Position numbers and translations under genes: made by a program
Source of the DNA: Thermohalobaculum sp039815685
GTDB taxonomy: Bacteria; Pseudomonadota; Alphaproteobacteria; Rhodobacterales; Rhodobacteraceae
Length of the DNA stretch: 64,000 nt
Direction: 5' to 3'
Assembly (NCBI GenBank): GCA_039815685.1
Contig: JBCBYV010000010.1
Coordinates: 62,001-126,000 of the forward strand
The notes under the pieces: model-generated
Databases searched by the model: none
What the model was told of the DNA's origin: nothing
The model's input: the letters and a program-made list of their open reading frames with translations, nothing else
Shown: positions 27,523 through 36,291 of the stretch, one piece after another
How the letters are laid out: every line of letters begins with the position of its first letter
Position numbering within the stretch: position 1 is the stretch's first letter

Positions 27523-28484
27523 GTCGTACCCTGCTCTTCCGGCGTTGCCGGGACATGCTCGGGCTCGGTTGCCTCGCCTTTTTCTAGCGCTGCGGGATCT
27601 CCGGCCGGTGTCTCGAGCAGGCCACGGACGGGAGCGGGGAGCGAGAGGAGTAGGCGCAGGATGCTGCCGATCTCGGCGCGCATGTCCTTCCGCTTCACCA
27701 CCCGGTCGATCATGCCATGGTCGAGCAGGTATTCGGAGCGCTGGAAGCCTTCGGGCAGGGTCTCGCGGATGGTCTGCTCGATCACGCGGGGGCCCGCGAA
27801 GCAGATGAGGGCGTCGGGTTCGGCGAGCTGCACATCGCCGAGCATGGCGTAGGAAGCGGTGACGCCGCCGGTCGTGGGGTTGGTGAGGACGACGATATAG
27901 GGCAGACCCGCCTCGCGCAGCTGAGCCACGGCGAGCGTGGTGCGCGGCATCTGCATGAGGCTGAGGATGCCCTCCTGCATGCGGGCCCCGCCGGCGGCCG
28001 CGAAGACGACGAGGGGCGCGCGGATGCCGACCGCCGCCTCCGCCGCCGCGATCATCGCATTGCCGACGGCCATTCCCATGGAGCCGCCCATGAAGCTGAA
28101 ATCCTGTGCCACGGCGATGACGTCGAGCCCGAAGATCCCGCCGCGGGCGACGAGCATGGCCTCGTCCTCCTCGGTCTTGCGGCGGGCGTCGCGCATGCGG
28201 TCCGTGTAGCGCTTCTCATCGCGAAAGCCGAGCGGGTCGGCGATGGGCTCCGGCACCTCGATCTCCGCATAGGCCCCATGGTCGAAGAGCGCGTTGAAGC
28301 GGGCGCGGGGGCTGATGGCCATGTGATGCCCGCAATCGGGGCAGACATTGAGGTTGGCGCGGAGCGTGCGGTGGAAGATCATCTGCCCGCAGCCATCGCA
28401 TTTGTGCCAGAGGTTCTCGGGCATCTCGCGCCGCTGGAAGAACGACTTGATCTTCGGAGGGACGTAGTCGGTGATCCAGTTCAT
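27519..28484 (-). CDS. accD: Acetyl-CoA carboxylase carboxyltransferase subunit beta
   Basis: A 321-residue subunit of the carboxyltransferase that makes malonyl-CoA. The N-terminal zinc ribbon uses Cys29, Cys32, Cys48 and Cys51 (CDGCG ... CPDCG). The crotonase-fold core shows GFMGGSMG-type sequence (FSFMGGSMGMAVGNAMIAAAE), GGARMQEG and NPTTGGVTAS. ATG 28484 starts MNWITDYVPPKIKSFF, as in homologues; a longer in-frame reading to 28634 is not conserved. Malonyl-CoA is also the extender for the polyketide synthase at 2770, but no regulatory link is visible. Confidence 0.97.
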   Translation of the reverse strand: MNWITDYVPPKIKSFFQRREMPENLWHKCDGCGQMIFHRTLRANLNVCPDCGHHMAISPRARFNALFDHGAYAEIEVPEPIADPLGFRDEKRYTDRMRDARRKTEEDEAMLVARGGIFGLDVIAVAQDFSFMGGSMGMAVGNAMIAAAEAAVGIRAPLVVFAAAGGARMQEGILSLMQMPRTTLAVAQLREAGLPYIVVLTNPTTGGVTASYAMLGDVQLAEPDALICFAGPRVIEQTIRETLPEGFQRSEYLLDHGMIDRVVKRKDMRAEIGSILRLLLSLPAPVRGLLETPAGDPAALEKGEATEPEHVPATPEEQGTT

Positions 28485-28669
28485 CGGCGGCGGGCTCCGT
28501 TGCGGGTGGCGGGGCATATAAAGGGCCTTTGCCGGGGCCGCAATCTTGCGCTGCGATGTAGGGTGGGGATGGCAGGGTGCCCGATCGCGCGTCGCGAGGC
28601 TGGCGCCCCGCGCCTTGCTCCGCCCACCCGCCATCCCGCACCCTCCTCATGCCCTTGGCGGGCGGGGCG

Positions 28670-29716
28670 CTAGTGCGTCGGGCGTTCGAGGACGGCGATG
28701 GCGCCGGCGGCGATGATCAGGGCGGTGCCGATCATCTCGCGCGTGCCGAAGGGCTCGTCGGTGAGGAGCGCGGCGGAGGCGACGCCGACCGCGACCTCGG
28801 AGAGAAGAAGGAGGCCGACGCGGCCCGGGGTGAGCAGGCTTGCAGGCCAGAGCGTGAGGAAGAGGACCGGCAGCAGATAGACGCCCGAGAGGAGCGCCCA
28901 GGGGGCCGTATCGATGACGGTCTCGAGCGCTGCGAGCCCCCCGAAGGTCGGCCCGCCGAGGGCGATGCTGAACACCGTGACGCCAAGCCCGCCGATAACG
29001 AAGGCTGCCATTTGCTCGCCCACGCCGAGCCCGCCGGAGCGGTAGACAGCGAGGCTCCCGAAGGCCCAGGCGATGCCGGAGGCGAGCGCCAGCCAGTCGC
29101 CGGCATTGCTGGGCAGGGGCAGGCCGGCGTCACCGAGCACCGTGAAAAGGCCTGCGAGACCCGCGACGATGGCGGCGATGCGGAAGACCGTCAGCCGCTC
29201 CCCCAGCACCGCCATGCCGAGTGCGGTGCCCCAGACGGGTGTGAGGTAGAAGAGCAGGATCGCCCGTACCACATCCGTGAGCGCGATGCTGACGGCGTAG
29301 AAGCTCACGGCCATTCCGGTGAAGAGGCCTGAGAGGGCCAGCGGCAGCCAGACCGCAGCGAGCCGCCGCCAGCGCCAGGCCATGAAGGGCAGGAAGAGCG
29401 CGCAGGTGCCGCCGAACATCATCGCCGCGGGCCAGGCGCCGGTCAGCCCCATGTCCTCGAGGCCCCGCAGCGGCAACCACATCAGACCCCAAAGCGCGCC
29501 GCCCAGAACGAGGCCGAGGCTGGGCGCGAGGAGGCTTTGCGGTTGGGCGGTTTCGGCGGGCAAGGCGGGCTCCGGGGATTGCAGGTTCGAGCTATCCTTG
29601 CGGGGGCCCGGGGCGCAAGCGCGGTCTTTGCGGTCCTTCCCGCCGCGCCCTGCGACCGGTCCGGCGATGGGCGCCGGGGCGGCTCCGCCCTTGCGCAGGA
29701 TGCGCCGGTGGATCAT
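28670..29716 (-). CDS. EamA/DMT-family transporter
   Basis: A membrane protein of the drug/metabolite transporter superfamily with about ten hydrophobic segments and two EamA repeats. Repeat one runs from LGLVLGGALWGLMWLPLRG to GLAGLFTVLGD; repeat two from WLALASGIAWAFGSLAVYR to the end (GTALIIAAGAIAVLE). Substrates of this family are varied and cannot be read here. The start is uncertain: ATG 29716 gives 348 residues with a 60-residue hydrophilic leader that homologues usually lack. No better ATG or GTG precedes the first helix. Divergent from the aminotransferase gene with only about 30 bp between them. Confidence 0.85.
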   Translation of the reverse strand: MIHRRILRKGGAAPAPIAGPVAGRGGKDRKDRACAPGPRKDSSNLQSPEPALPAETAQPQSLLAPSLGLVLGGALWGLMWLPLRGLEDMGLTGAWPAAMMFGGTCALFLPFMAWRWRRLAAVWLPLALSGLFTGMAVSFYAVSIALTDVVRAILLFYLTPVWGTALGMAVLGERLTVFRIAAIVAGLAGLFTVLGDAGLPLPSNAGDWLALASGIAWAFGSLAVYRSGGLGVGEQMAAFVIGGLGVTVFSIALGGPTFGGLAALETVIDTAPWALLSGVYLLPVLFLTLWPASLLTPGRVGLLLLSEVAVGVASAALLTDEPFGTREMIGTALIIAAGAIAVLERPTH

Positions 29717-29747
29717 CGTAGGCCCGAAAGGACAGGAGAGGTGACCT

Positions 29748-30620
29748 ATGGTCGAGCGCAGGATCTGGACCTGGTGGCAGGGCGACTGGCACGACGGCAA
29801 CGTGGCGGTGCTGGGTGCTGCGGACCACGGCACCTGGCTCGGTTCGGTCGTGTTCGACGGGGCGCGGGTCTTCGAGGACACTGCGCCGGATCTCGACCTC
29901 CATTGCGCGCGGGCGCATGAGAGCGCGGTGCGCATGGGGCTCGAGCCGCCGATCACCGCCGAGGAGATGACCGCGATCGCGCGCGACGGGATCGCGCGGA
30001 CAGCTCCGGGCACGCCGCTCTATGTGCGGCCGATGCTCTGGGCGCAGGGGGGCGGGCCGATGATGGTAGCGCCGGACCCGGAGACGACGGTCTTCTGCCT
30101 ATGCCTCGAGGAGCGGCCGATGCCGGAGGTGAAGGGCGCGGCACTCACCACCACGCGCTTTCGCCGGCCGACGATCGAGTGCGCGCCGACGGATGTGAAG
30201 GCGGGCTGCCTCTATCCCAACAATGCCCGCATGCTGCGCGAAGCGCGAGTGGCCGGGTTCGACAATGCGGTCTCGCTCGATGCGCTCGGCAATGTCGCGG
30301 AGACGGCGACCTCGAACATCTTCATGGTCAAGGACGGGGTGGCGCTGACGCCGGTTGCCAATGGTTGTTTCCTGGCCGGTATCACGCGGAACCGGGTGCT
30401 GAGCCTCTTGGTGGAAGACGGGATGGAGGCGCGCGAGGCGACCCTGACGCTCGACGATCTGCGCGGGGCGGACGAGCTTTTCACGACCGGCAATGCGGGC
30501 AAGGTGCTGCCGGTCACGCGTTTCGAGGATCGCCACCTTCAGCACGGACCGGTGACGCGCCGCGCGCGCGACCTCTATTGGGCCTATGCCAACGAGGATG
30601 AGCAGGCGGCACGGGCCTGA
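29748..30620 (+). CDS. Branched-chain-amino-acid aminotransferase-like protein (class IV)
   Basis: A 290-residue fold-type IV PLP aminotransferase, probably acting on branched-chain amino acids. Typical features are FDGARVFED at about 36-44, RAHESA, YVRPMLWAQGG, the Schiff-base lysine Lys151 in TDVKAGCLYPN, LGNVAETATSNIFMV, GCFLAGITRNRVL and FTTGNAGKVLPV. The length equals the shorter IlvE-like proteins of Rhodobacterales. A GGAGAGG RBS lies upstream of ATG 29748. D-amino-acid transaminase or ADC lyase are related alternatives, but the motif set fits IlvE best. Confidence 0.88.
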   Translation: MVERRIWTWWQGDWHDGNVAVLGAADHGTWLGSVVFDGARVFEDTAPDLDLHCARAHESAVRMGLEPPITAEEMTAIARDGIARTAPGTPLYVRPMLWAQGGGPMMVAPDPETTVFCLCLEERPMPEVKGAALTTTRFRRPTIECAPTDVKAGCLYPNNARMLREARVAGFDNAVSLDALGNVAETATSNIFMVKDGVALTPVANGCFLAGITRNRVLSLLVEDGMEAREATLTLDDLRGADELFTTGNAGKVLPVTRFEDRHLQHGPVTRRARDLYWAYANEDEQAARA

Positions 30621-30634
30621 AGCCGGGCTGAGCC

Positions 30635-31726
30635 TTAGCTGCGCTTCTTGCGTGCGCGCCAGCCGAGCGCTCCGATCCCGCCGAGCAGCAGAAGGGCTGC
30701 CGGGGGCAGGGGAACGGCTGTCGATGGCGCTGACGTGAACGCCAGCACCTCGATCGCGCCGCTGCCGAGGAACTTGATCTCGATGCTGCGCAGGTTGAAG
30801 GCGTTCTGGAAGGTGAAGTCGCGCACGGAGTTGTCACCGTCGCAGAGGAACGGCCCGGTGCCGTTCGGCCCCTGCGGTGTGCCGTTACAGGGGTTGTTCG
30901 CTGAGTTGTTGGTGGAGCCGGGCGCTCCGATCAGGCTGTTCTGCAGCGTGTTCGTGCTGATGAGGTTTACCGTGTCGCCGAAGATGTTGACGCCGGTGAA
31001 CTCGGGGATATTGCCCTCGTCCTGATCGAGCAGCCGAATGCCGTCGATATTGACCCCGAACTCGAAGAACGGATCGTCGCTGTCGAATGTCGATGGCGCG
31101 CCCGGATCGTTGTAGTTCGGCGCGTTGAAGTTCGCGACGATATCGAAGGTCGTCTGGTCGTCGGGCTCGGTATAGAAGCCGTTGGACTCACGGCTCCGCG
31201 TCGTCGGCTGCTCCATGGCGATCAGGACAAGACCTGCCGGATCGGAACCGAAATCGGTGCCGGTGCCGAGATCGGGGTCGCCGCCCACGCATGTCGCCAC
31301 GGTACAGTTCGAGTTGAAGAGCGTGAGGCCCGCCGGATCGCCGTTTCGCACGCCCGCATTCGGGTTGGGAATGTTCGGCCCGTTAGGATTGTTCGGATCG
31401 GGGATCGTCGCGCCCTGAATCCCGAAACTCTGGAACTGCACGCCGAAGGTGTCGTCGAAATACCCGTTGTCGAGCACGCCGGTCTCGTCGGTGATCGGGG
31501 CGCCCTCGCCATAGCCGGTCACCGGCGTCTCGCCGTTGTTCGGCGTCAGGATCTCGCCGTCCGTGTTCACGCGCCCCTCGCGGTCGCTGAGACTATCGAC
31601 GCCGTTCGCGACGTCGTCGAAGTTGAGCTCGAACTCGGCCGTCGGAAAAACGGGCAGCGCGTGCCCCGTCGTACCAACCAACACAAGCAGCAACGCCGTG
31701 GCGCACGCACGCATCCCGACCCCCAT
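30635..31726 (-). CDS. Secreted protein with VPLPA-type C-terminal sorting signal
   Basis: A 363-residue exported protein. It has a signal peptide (MRACATALLLVLVGTTGHA), a long Asn/Asp/Gly/Pro-rich body, and a C-terminus of VPLPPAALLLLGGIGALGWRARKKRS. That end is the tripartite signal of VPLPA-CTERM proteins: motif, single hydrophobic helix, basic tail. Such proteins are processed by a dedicated exosortase and presented on the surface or released into the matrix. The body has two close Cys pairs (NSNCTVATC, NPCNGT/LCDGD) and Asp/Asn-rich loops that may bind calcium. No exosortase gene lies in this window. It converges on the aminotransferase gene with 14 bp between them. Confidence 0.83.
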   Translation of the reverse strand: MGVGMRACATALLLVLVGTTGHALPVFPTAEFELNFDDVANGVDSLSDREGRVNTDGEILTPNNGETPVTGYGEGAPITDETGVLDNGYFDDTFGVQFQSFGIQGATIPDPNNPNGPNIPNPNAGVRNGDPAGLTLFNSNCTVATCVGGDPDLGTGTDFGSDPAGLVLIAMEQPTTRSRESNGFYTEPDDQTTFDIVANFNAPNYNDPGAPSTFDSDDPFFEFGVNIDGIRLLDQDEGNIPEFTGVNIFGDTVNLISTNTLQNSLIGAPGSTNNSANNPCNGTPQGPNGTGPFLCDGDNSVRDFTFQNAFNLRSIEIKFLGSGAIEVLAFTSAPSTAVPLPPAALLLLGGIGALGWRARKKRS

Positions 31727-31739
31727 CGGAAATCCCTCT

Positions 31740-31761
31740 CATTCCGACGGTGATTGGAATG
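31740..31761. promoter_or_regulatory. Small inverted repeat upstream of the VPLPA gene
   Basis: CATTCC and GGAATG flank a 10-base spacer, centred about 25 bp upstream of the start of the VPLPA-signal gene (minus strand). It could be an operator half-site pair or chance; no regulator is assigned. Confidence 0.3.
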
Positions 31762-31857
31762 TCCCGCTGTTGCAAGGCGTTAGGCGTTGCGCCACAGAAT
31801 GAGCACAGAGGCGTCCCGAGTTGACGCAGCATTGTGGCGCAGGGCGCCCGAATTGTG

Positions 31858-32649
31858 TCAGTTTGCGTGCGCCGCAGCGGTGAGCGTGCGCACAAAGGCG
31901 AGCACATCCGATGCCGGCTCGCCGCGGCCGATGCGTTCGACGATTGCGGAGCCGACCACGACGCCGTCCGCGACTCTCGCCATGGCCGCTGCGCCCTCCG
32001 GCGTCTTGATCCCGAAGCCGACGCAGACGGGGAGGCAGGAGGCCGCGCGGATACGGGCAACCTCGGGGGCGACGCGTTCAGCATTCGCCTCCGCCGCGCC
32101 GGTGATCCCGGTGATCGAGACATAGTAGACGAAGCCGCCGGTGTTCTCGACGACTGCGGGCAGGCGGCGGTCGTCGGTGGTCGGCGTGGCAAGGCGGATG
32201 AACTCGATGCCGGCCGCGCGGGCGGGCAGGCATAGCTCATCGTCCTCCTCGGGAGGCAGGTCGACGACGATCAGCCCATCGATGCCGGCCTCCTTCGCGT
32301 CCGCGAGGAAGCGGTCGACGCCGCGGCTGTAGATCGGGTTGTAGTAGCCCATGAGCACGATGGGGGTGGTCCCGTCGGTCTCGCGGAAGGCGCGCACCGT
32401 CTCGAGCGTGCCCTCGAGCGTCATGCCGCCGGCGAGCGCCCGCTGCCCCGCCGCCTGGATCGTAGGCCCGTCGGCCATGGGGTCGGTGAAGGGCAGGCCG
32501 AGTTCGATGATATCGACGCCCGCAGCCGGCAGCCCTTTCATGATCTCGAGTGCCGTGCTCGCGTCCGGATCGCCCGCCATGATGTAGCTGACGAAGGCGG
32601 CTCGCCCCTCGCCCTTGAGGCGCGCAAAGGTATCGTCGATCCGGCTCAC
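31858..32649 (-). CDS. trpA: Tryptophan synthase alpha chain
   Basis: The 263-residue alpha subunit cleaves indole-3-glycerol phosphate and passes indole to TrpB. The catalytic residues are Glu49 in IIELGLPFTDP and Asp60 in PMADGPTIQ. Further hallmarks are AAFVSYIMAGDP, VLMGYYNPIYSRG, DGLIVVDLPPEE, and GFVYYVSITGITGA. The length is normal. It lies downstream of trpB on the same strand, separated by the DUF2158 gene and a long inverted repeat, so it may have separate or attenuated expression. Confidence 0.97.
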   Translation of the reverse strand: MSRIDDTFARLKGEGRAAFVSYIMAGDPDASTALEIMKGLPAAGVDIIELGLPFTDPMADGPTIQAAGQRALAGGMTLEGTLETVRAFRETDGTTPIVLMGYYNPIYSRGVDRFLADAKEAGIDGLIVVDLPPEEDDELCLPARAAGIEFIRLATPTTDDRRLPAVVENTGGFVYYVSITGITGAAEANAERVAPEVARIRAASCLPVCVGFGIKTPEGAAAMARVADGVVVGSAIVERIGRGEPASDVLAFVRTLTAAAHAN

Positions 32650-32687
32650 CGCATCCCTCCCATTCCTGTCATGATCAGAAGCCTCTC

Positions 32688-32791
32688 AGGAGGTCCCGGG
32701 TCAAGCCCGGGACGCCTGTGGCGGTGATTGCGGTCTGGACCCGGTGTCGGTTCCGGGTGGGCGGCGTCCCGGGCTCGACCCGGGACCTCCT
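32688..32791. repeat. Long inverted repeat (29-bp arms) between trpA and the DUF2158 gene
   Basis: Two 29-bp arms, 32688-32716 and 32763-32791, are inverted copies that differ at one base and flank a 46-base loop. Each arm is itself a palindrome around CCCGGGTCAAGCCCGGG (right arm with TCGA). It belongs to the same repeat family seen elsewhere in the window. In RNA read from the minus strand it lies between two trp-region genes and could form a very stable stem. Confidence 0.8.
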
Positions 32792-32799
32792 CCAAGCCC

Positions 32800-33252
32800 T
32801 CAGTCGTCCTTGCGGAAGTACTTCTTGTCGCGGGGCTTGCCGTCCCAGCCGGTCTTGCGGGGCGGGCGGTCGTCGCGGTCGCGGTCCCCGCCCCGGTCGT
32901 TCCAGCCGCCGCGGCGGCCGCCCCGGTCGTCGTCGCGGTCGCCCCGGCCGCCGCGGTCGTTGTTCCATCCGCCACGATGGCCGCGCTCCTCGCGGTCGCC
33001 GCCCCGGTCACCTCTGTCGCCCCTGTCGCCGCGGTCATGCCAGCCGCCGCGATGGCCGCCTCGGTCGCCCCCGCGATCATCGCCGCGATGCTCCCATTTG
33101 TTGAGGAGGCGGATGTCGAAGCGCTCGCGCCCGACCTGTCCCTCATGGCACCAGACGACGGCGACGGCACCATCTTCCACGGCCTCCACGCACATCCGCA
33201 TGGAACCCGATTTCAGGACCACGAGGTCCCCAATCTCATACTCACCAGCCAT
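32800..33252 (-). CDS. DUF2158 protein with RGG-type low-complexity tail
   Basis: 150 residues from ATG 33252. Residues 1-55 match the small DUF2158/YodC-type domain: YEIGDLVVLKSGSMRMCV, then VAVVWCHEGQVGRERFDIRLL. The rest is a Gly/Arg/Asp-rich tail with repeated DRGG, three HRGGW or RRGGW units and a basic end (KTGWDGKPRDKKYFRKDD). RGG-rich tails commonly bind RNA and occur in RNA helicases and RNA-binding proteins. Pairing one with DUF2158 suggests a nucleic-acid role, which is inference. It lies between trpB and trpA on the same strand. A longer in-frame start at 33378 is unlikely because the domain begins at MAGEYEIGD. Confidence 0.75.
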   Translation of the reverse strand: MAGEYEIGDLVVLKSGSMRMCVEAVEDGAVAVVWCHEGQVGRERFDIRLLNKWEHRGDDRGGDRGGHRGGWHDRGDRGDRGDRGGDREERGHRGGWNNDRGGRGDRDDDRGGRRGGWNDRGGDRDRDDRPPRKTGWDGKPRDKKYFRKDD

Positions 33253-33317
33253 TTCAAGCCCTTGCCCGGGCGGTCCTTTCAAGTGAGCCCGGGCCCGGTC
33301 TCCTCCGGGCGGGGCCG

Positions 33318-34538
33318 TCAGATCTCGGTGCCGAGAGCCTCGGCCACCGTGAAGATGTCCTTGTCGCCGCGCCCGCACATGTTCATGACCAGGAGGTGGT
33401 CGGAGGGCAGGGTCGGCGCGAGCTTCGCCACGTGGGCGAGCGCGTGGGACGGTTCAAGTGCGGGGATGATCCCTTCCGTACGGCAGAGCATCTGGAACGC
33501 TTCCAGCGCCTCGTCGTCGGTGGCGTGCACATACTCCACCCGCCCCATCTCGTGCAACCAGGCGTGTTCGGGGCCGATGCCGGGATAGTCGAGGCCGGCG
33601 GAGATCGAGTGGCCCTCGATGATCTGGCCGTCCCCGTCCTGCAGGAGATAGGTGCGGTTGCCGTGGAGCACGCCCGGCCGCCCGCCGTTGAGCGAGGCGG
33701 CATGCTCCAGCCGGTCATCGACGCCGTGCCCGCCCGCCTCGACCCCGATGATCCGCACCTCGCGGTCGTCGAGGAAGGGATGGAAGAGTCCCATGGCGTT
33801 CGAGCCCCCGCCGATGCAGGCGACGAGGCTGTCCGGCAGCCGGCCCTCGGCCTCCATGATCTGCTCGCGCGTCTCGCGCCCGATGATCGACTGGAAGTCC
33901 CTGACCATGGCCGGGTAGGGGTGCGGGCCGGCAACGGTGCCGATGCAGTAGAACGTGTCCTCGACGTTTGTGACCCAGTCCCTAAGTGCCTCGTTCATCG
34001 AGTCTTTCAGCGTCGCGCGGCCTGCGGTGACCGGCACGACCTTGGCGCCGAGGAGCCGCATCCGGAAGACGTTGGGCCGCTGGCGCTCGACATCCGTCGC
34101 CCCCATGAAGACGATGCATTCGAGGCCGAATTTCGCGCACACCGTCGCCGTTGCCACGCCGTGCTGGCCCGCGCCAGTCTCGGCGATGATGCGCTTCTTG
34201 CCCATGCGCCGCGCGAGCAGGATCTGGCCCATCACGTTGTTGATCTTGTGCGCGCCGGTATGGTTGAGCTCGTCGCGCTTGAGATAGATCCTGGCGCCGC
34301 CCAACTCCTCCGTCAGCCGAGGCGCGAAGTACAAGGGGCTCGGCCGGCCGACATAGTGCTTCCAGAGGTCATCCATCTCGGCCCAGAAGGAGGCATCCTC
34401 CTTGGCCTTGGCATACTCCGCCTCGAGATCGAGGATCAGGGGCATCAGCGTCTCGCTGACGAAGCGGCCGCCGAAAAGGCCGAAACGCCCCTTCTCGTCC
34501 GGCCCCGTGCGGAAGCTGTTCGGCGCGGTCTCGTTCAT
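33318..34538 (-). CDS. trpB: Tryptophan synthase beta chain
   Basis: A 406-residue PLP enzyme that condenses indole with serine. The cofactor lysine is Lys98 in ELNHTGAHKINN. Other hallmarks are GRFGLFGGRFVSETL, AETGAGQHGVATAT, GSNAMGLFHPF, and the C-terminal GRGDKD with a Ser/Gly phosphate site. ATG 34538 is chosen because GGGAG precedes it and homologues start shortly before the GLFGGRF block. Read towards the DUF2158 gene and trpA. Usually trpF is next to trpB; here a plus-strand gene and a GNAT gene separate them. Confidence 0.97.
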   Translation of the reverse strand: MNETAPNSFRTGPDEKGRFGLFGGRFVSETLMPLILDLEAEYAKAKEDASFWAEMDDLWKHYVGRPSPLYFAPRLTEELGGARIYLKRDELNHTGAHKINNVMGQILLARRMGKKRIIAETGAGQHGVATATVCAKFGLECIVFMGATDVERQRPNVFRMRLLGAKVVPVTAGRATLKDSMNEALRDWVTNVEDTFYCIGTVAGPHPYPAMVRDFQSIIGRETREQIMEAEGRLPDSLVACIGGGSNAMGLFHPFLDDREVRIIGVEAGGHGVDDRLEHAASLNGGRPGVLHGNRTYLLQDGDGQIIEGHSISAGLDYPGIGPEHAWLHEMGRVEYVHATDDEALEAFQMLCRTEGIIPALEPSHALAHVAKLAPTLPSDHLLVMNMCGRGDKDIFTVAEALGTEI

Positions 34539-34982
34539 TGCTCGTTCTCCCGAATCTGCGACCCTGAATACGGGGTGGGTGGGGCGTTGTCGATAAAGGC
34601 AGCCTTGGCCGAGTGGTCGCAGGAGCGCCACGGTGGCCCTCGTCCCGCGCCACCGGGTGCGATGGTTAACGGTCATCTCGGCGCGACTTTGCGATTTGGG
34701 GCGCTGACCATGGGCGACGCGGCGCTGAGCGACGTCAAAGGTCGCAATCCGCACCCTTCGCGCCCCCTGCATTTTCTAAGAAAGGCGCGTTGCCTGGCGA
34801 CCCGAACGGTCGCGGATCCCGCAACGCGGATGCGTGAGGCCAGGGGCATCCGGAGGGGGAGTGGACATGCGCGCAGCGGTCGGCCGAGATTTCGGCGAGG
34901 CCATGGTCAGCGGGGACCCGCCCCCTCTGCTTCGCCAGCGCCGTTGGTGCAGTCGGAAGGTGGTGATCATGGGAAAGCGCGC
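34539..34982. other. Gene-free divergent spacer
   Basis: This 444-bp spacer lies between the divergent trpB and the dehydratase gene. No convincing short gene, tRNA, riboswitch or intrinsic attenuator was seen. It must hold both promoters; none can be placed with confidence. Confidence 0.6.
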
Positions 34983-36194
34983 ATGAAGCTGGCAGAGTGT
35001 GAGGTCTTCGTCGTCGGCAATCCGCCGCCGACCAAGGGCGGGCGGTACTTCGTTTTCGTGAAGCTCGTCACTGCCTGCGGGATCGTCGGGTATGGCGAGG
35101 TCTATGCCGCGACCTTTGGGCCCCGCGTGGTGGCCGACATGGTGCGCGACGTCTTCGAGCGGCATTTCGAGGGCGCGGACCCGCACCGGATCGAGCATCT
35201 CTGGCGCGTGACCTACGGCTCCGGCTACACGCTCCGCCCCGATGCCTCGCTCGTCGGCGTGCTTTCGGGCCTCGAGATCGCGTGTTGGGACATCGTGGGC
35301 AAGTCTGCGGGCAAGCCGGTCTACGACCTCCTCGGCGGGCGCTGCCGGGAGAGGATCCGGAGCTACACATATCTCTATCCCGCCACCGGCGACGTCTATA
35401 CCGGCAAGGAGGCGGCGGCCGTCTACAACGACCCGGACGCGGCAGCCGAGCGCGCGGCCTACTATGTCGGCCTCGGCTTTACGGCGGTGAAGTTCGACCC
35501 GGCGGGGCCTTACACGGTCTATGACGGCCGGCAGCCGGATCTCGAGGCGCTCGAGCGATCCGAGGCGTTCTGCGCCAGGATCCGGGAGGCGGTGGGGACG
35601 AAGGCCGATCTCCTCTTCGGCACGCATGGCCAGTTCAAGACCGCCGGTGCCAAGCGCCTCGCGCGCCGGATCGAGCCCTATGAGCCGCTCTGGTTCGAGG
35701 AGCCGACCCCGCCCGAGATGCCGGAGCAGATGGCGGAGGTGGCGCGTTCCACCTCGGTCCCGATCTCCACGGGCGAACGGCTGGTCACGAAATACGAATT
35801 CGCGCGGGTGCTGGCCTGTGGTGCGGCCTCGATCCTTCAGCCGGCGCTCGGCCGCGTCGGCGGCATCCTCGAGGCCAAGAAGATCGCGGCGATGGCGGAG
35901 GTGCATTACGCCCAGATGGCGCCGCATCTCTATGCCGGGCCGATCGAGGGGGTGGCGAACATCCATCTTGCGGCCTCGATCCCGAACTTCCTGATCCTCG
36001 AGAGCCTGGAGCGCTGGGACGGGTTCCATGCAGAGCTTCTGACGCCGCCGGTGCAGTGGGAGGACGGCTATGTGATCCCGCCGACTGAGCCCGGCCTCGG
36101 TGTCGCGCTGAACGAAGAGGTTGCGCGCGCCCATCCCTACACCGGCACCGCGCTCCATCTCGATATGGAGCCCAACCCGCGGGAGCCCTCTTAG
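34983..36194 (+). CDS. Mandelate racemase/muconate lactonizing (enolase superfamily) enzyme, probable sugar-acid dehydratase
   Basis: A 403-residue protein from ATG 34983. The N-terminal capping domain (residues 1-125) contains GGRYFVFVKLVTACGIVGYGE. The C-terminal barrel shows GFTAVKFDPAGPYTVYDGRQ, a DLLFGTHGQF strand, WFEEPTPPEMPEQM, VPISTGERL, MAPHLYAGPIEG and ILESLERW. The GTHGQ, EEPTPP and TGE set provides the metal and catalytic residues of the galactonate-dehydratase-like branch. The enzyme would abstract a proton alpha to a carboxylate and probably dehydrate an aldonic acid. Substrate is not predictable. It is the only plus-strand gene in the trp region and likely a lineage-specific insertion. 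Confidence 0.88.
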   Translation: MKLAECEVFVVGNPPPTKGGRYFVFVKLVTACGIVGYGEVYAATFGPRVVADMVRDVFERHFEGADPHRIEHLWRVTYGSGYTLRPDASLVGVLSGLEIACWDIVGKSAGKPVYDLLGGRCRERIRSYTYLYPATGDVYTGKEAAAVYNDPDAAAERAAYYVGLGFTAVKFDPAGPYTVYDGRQPDLEALERSEAFCARIREAVGTKADLLFGTHGQFKTAGAKRLARRIEPYEPLWFEEPTPPEMPEQMAEVARSTSVPISTGERLVTKYEFARVLACGAASILQPALGRVGGILEAKKIAAMAEVHYAQMAPHLYAGPIEGVANIHLAASIPNFLILESLERWDGFHAELLTPPVQWEDGYVIPPTEPGLGVALNEEVARAHPYTGTALHLDMEPNPREPS

Positions 36195-36291
36195 GCGCCT
36201 TCCTTGGCGGGATCGCCGTGGTGTGAAGCTGCTCGCCTGCCACACGTCGTTGCGGGCCGTCAGAGCACCTCTTTGTCTCACCTGCTCCGGT

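Noticed and set aside
32800..33252. Reading the DRGG-rich region as a non-coding repeat array
   Set aside because: A clear DUF2158 domain and start precede it in frame, so it is a coding low-complexity tail.
33396..34980. Upstream 530 codons in frame with the dehydratase
   Set aside because: They are antisense to trpB and have no homology; the enzyme begins at MKLAECEVF (34983).
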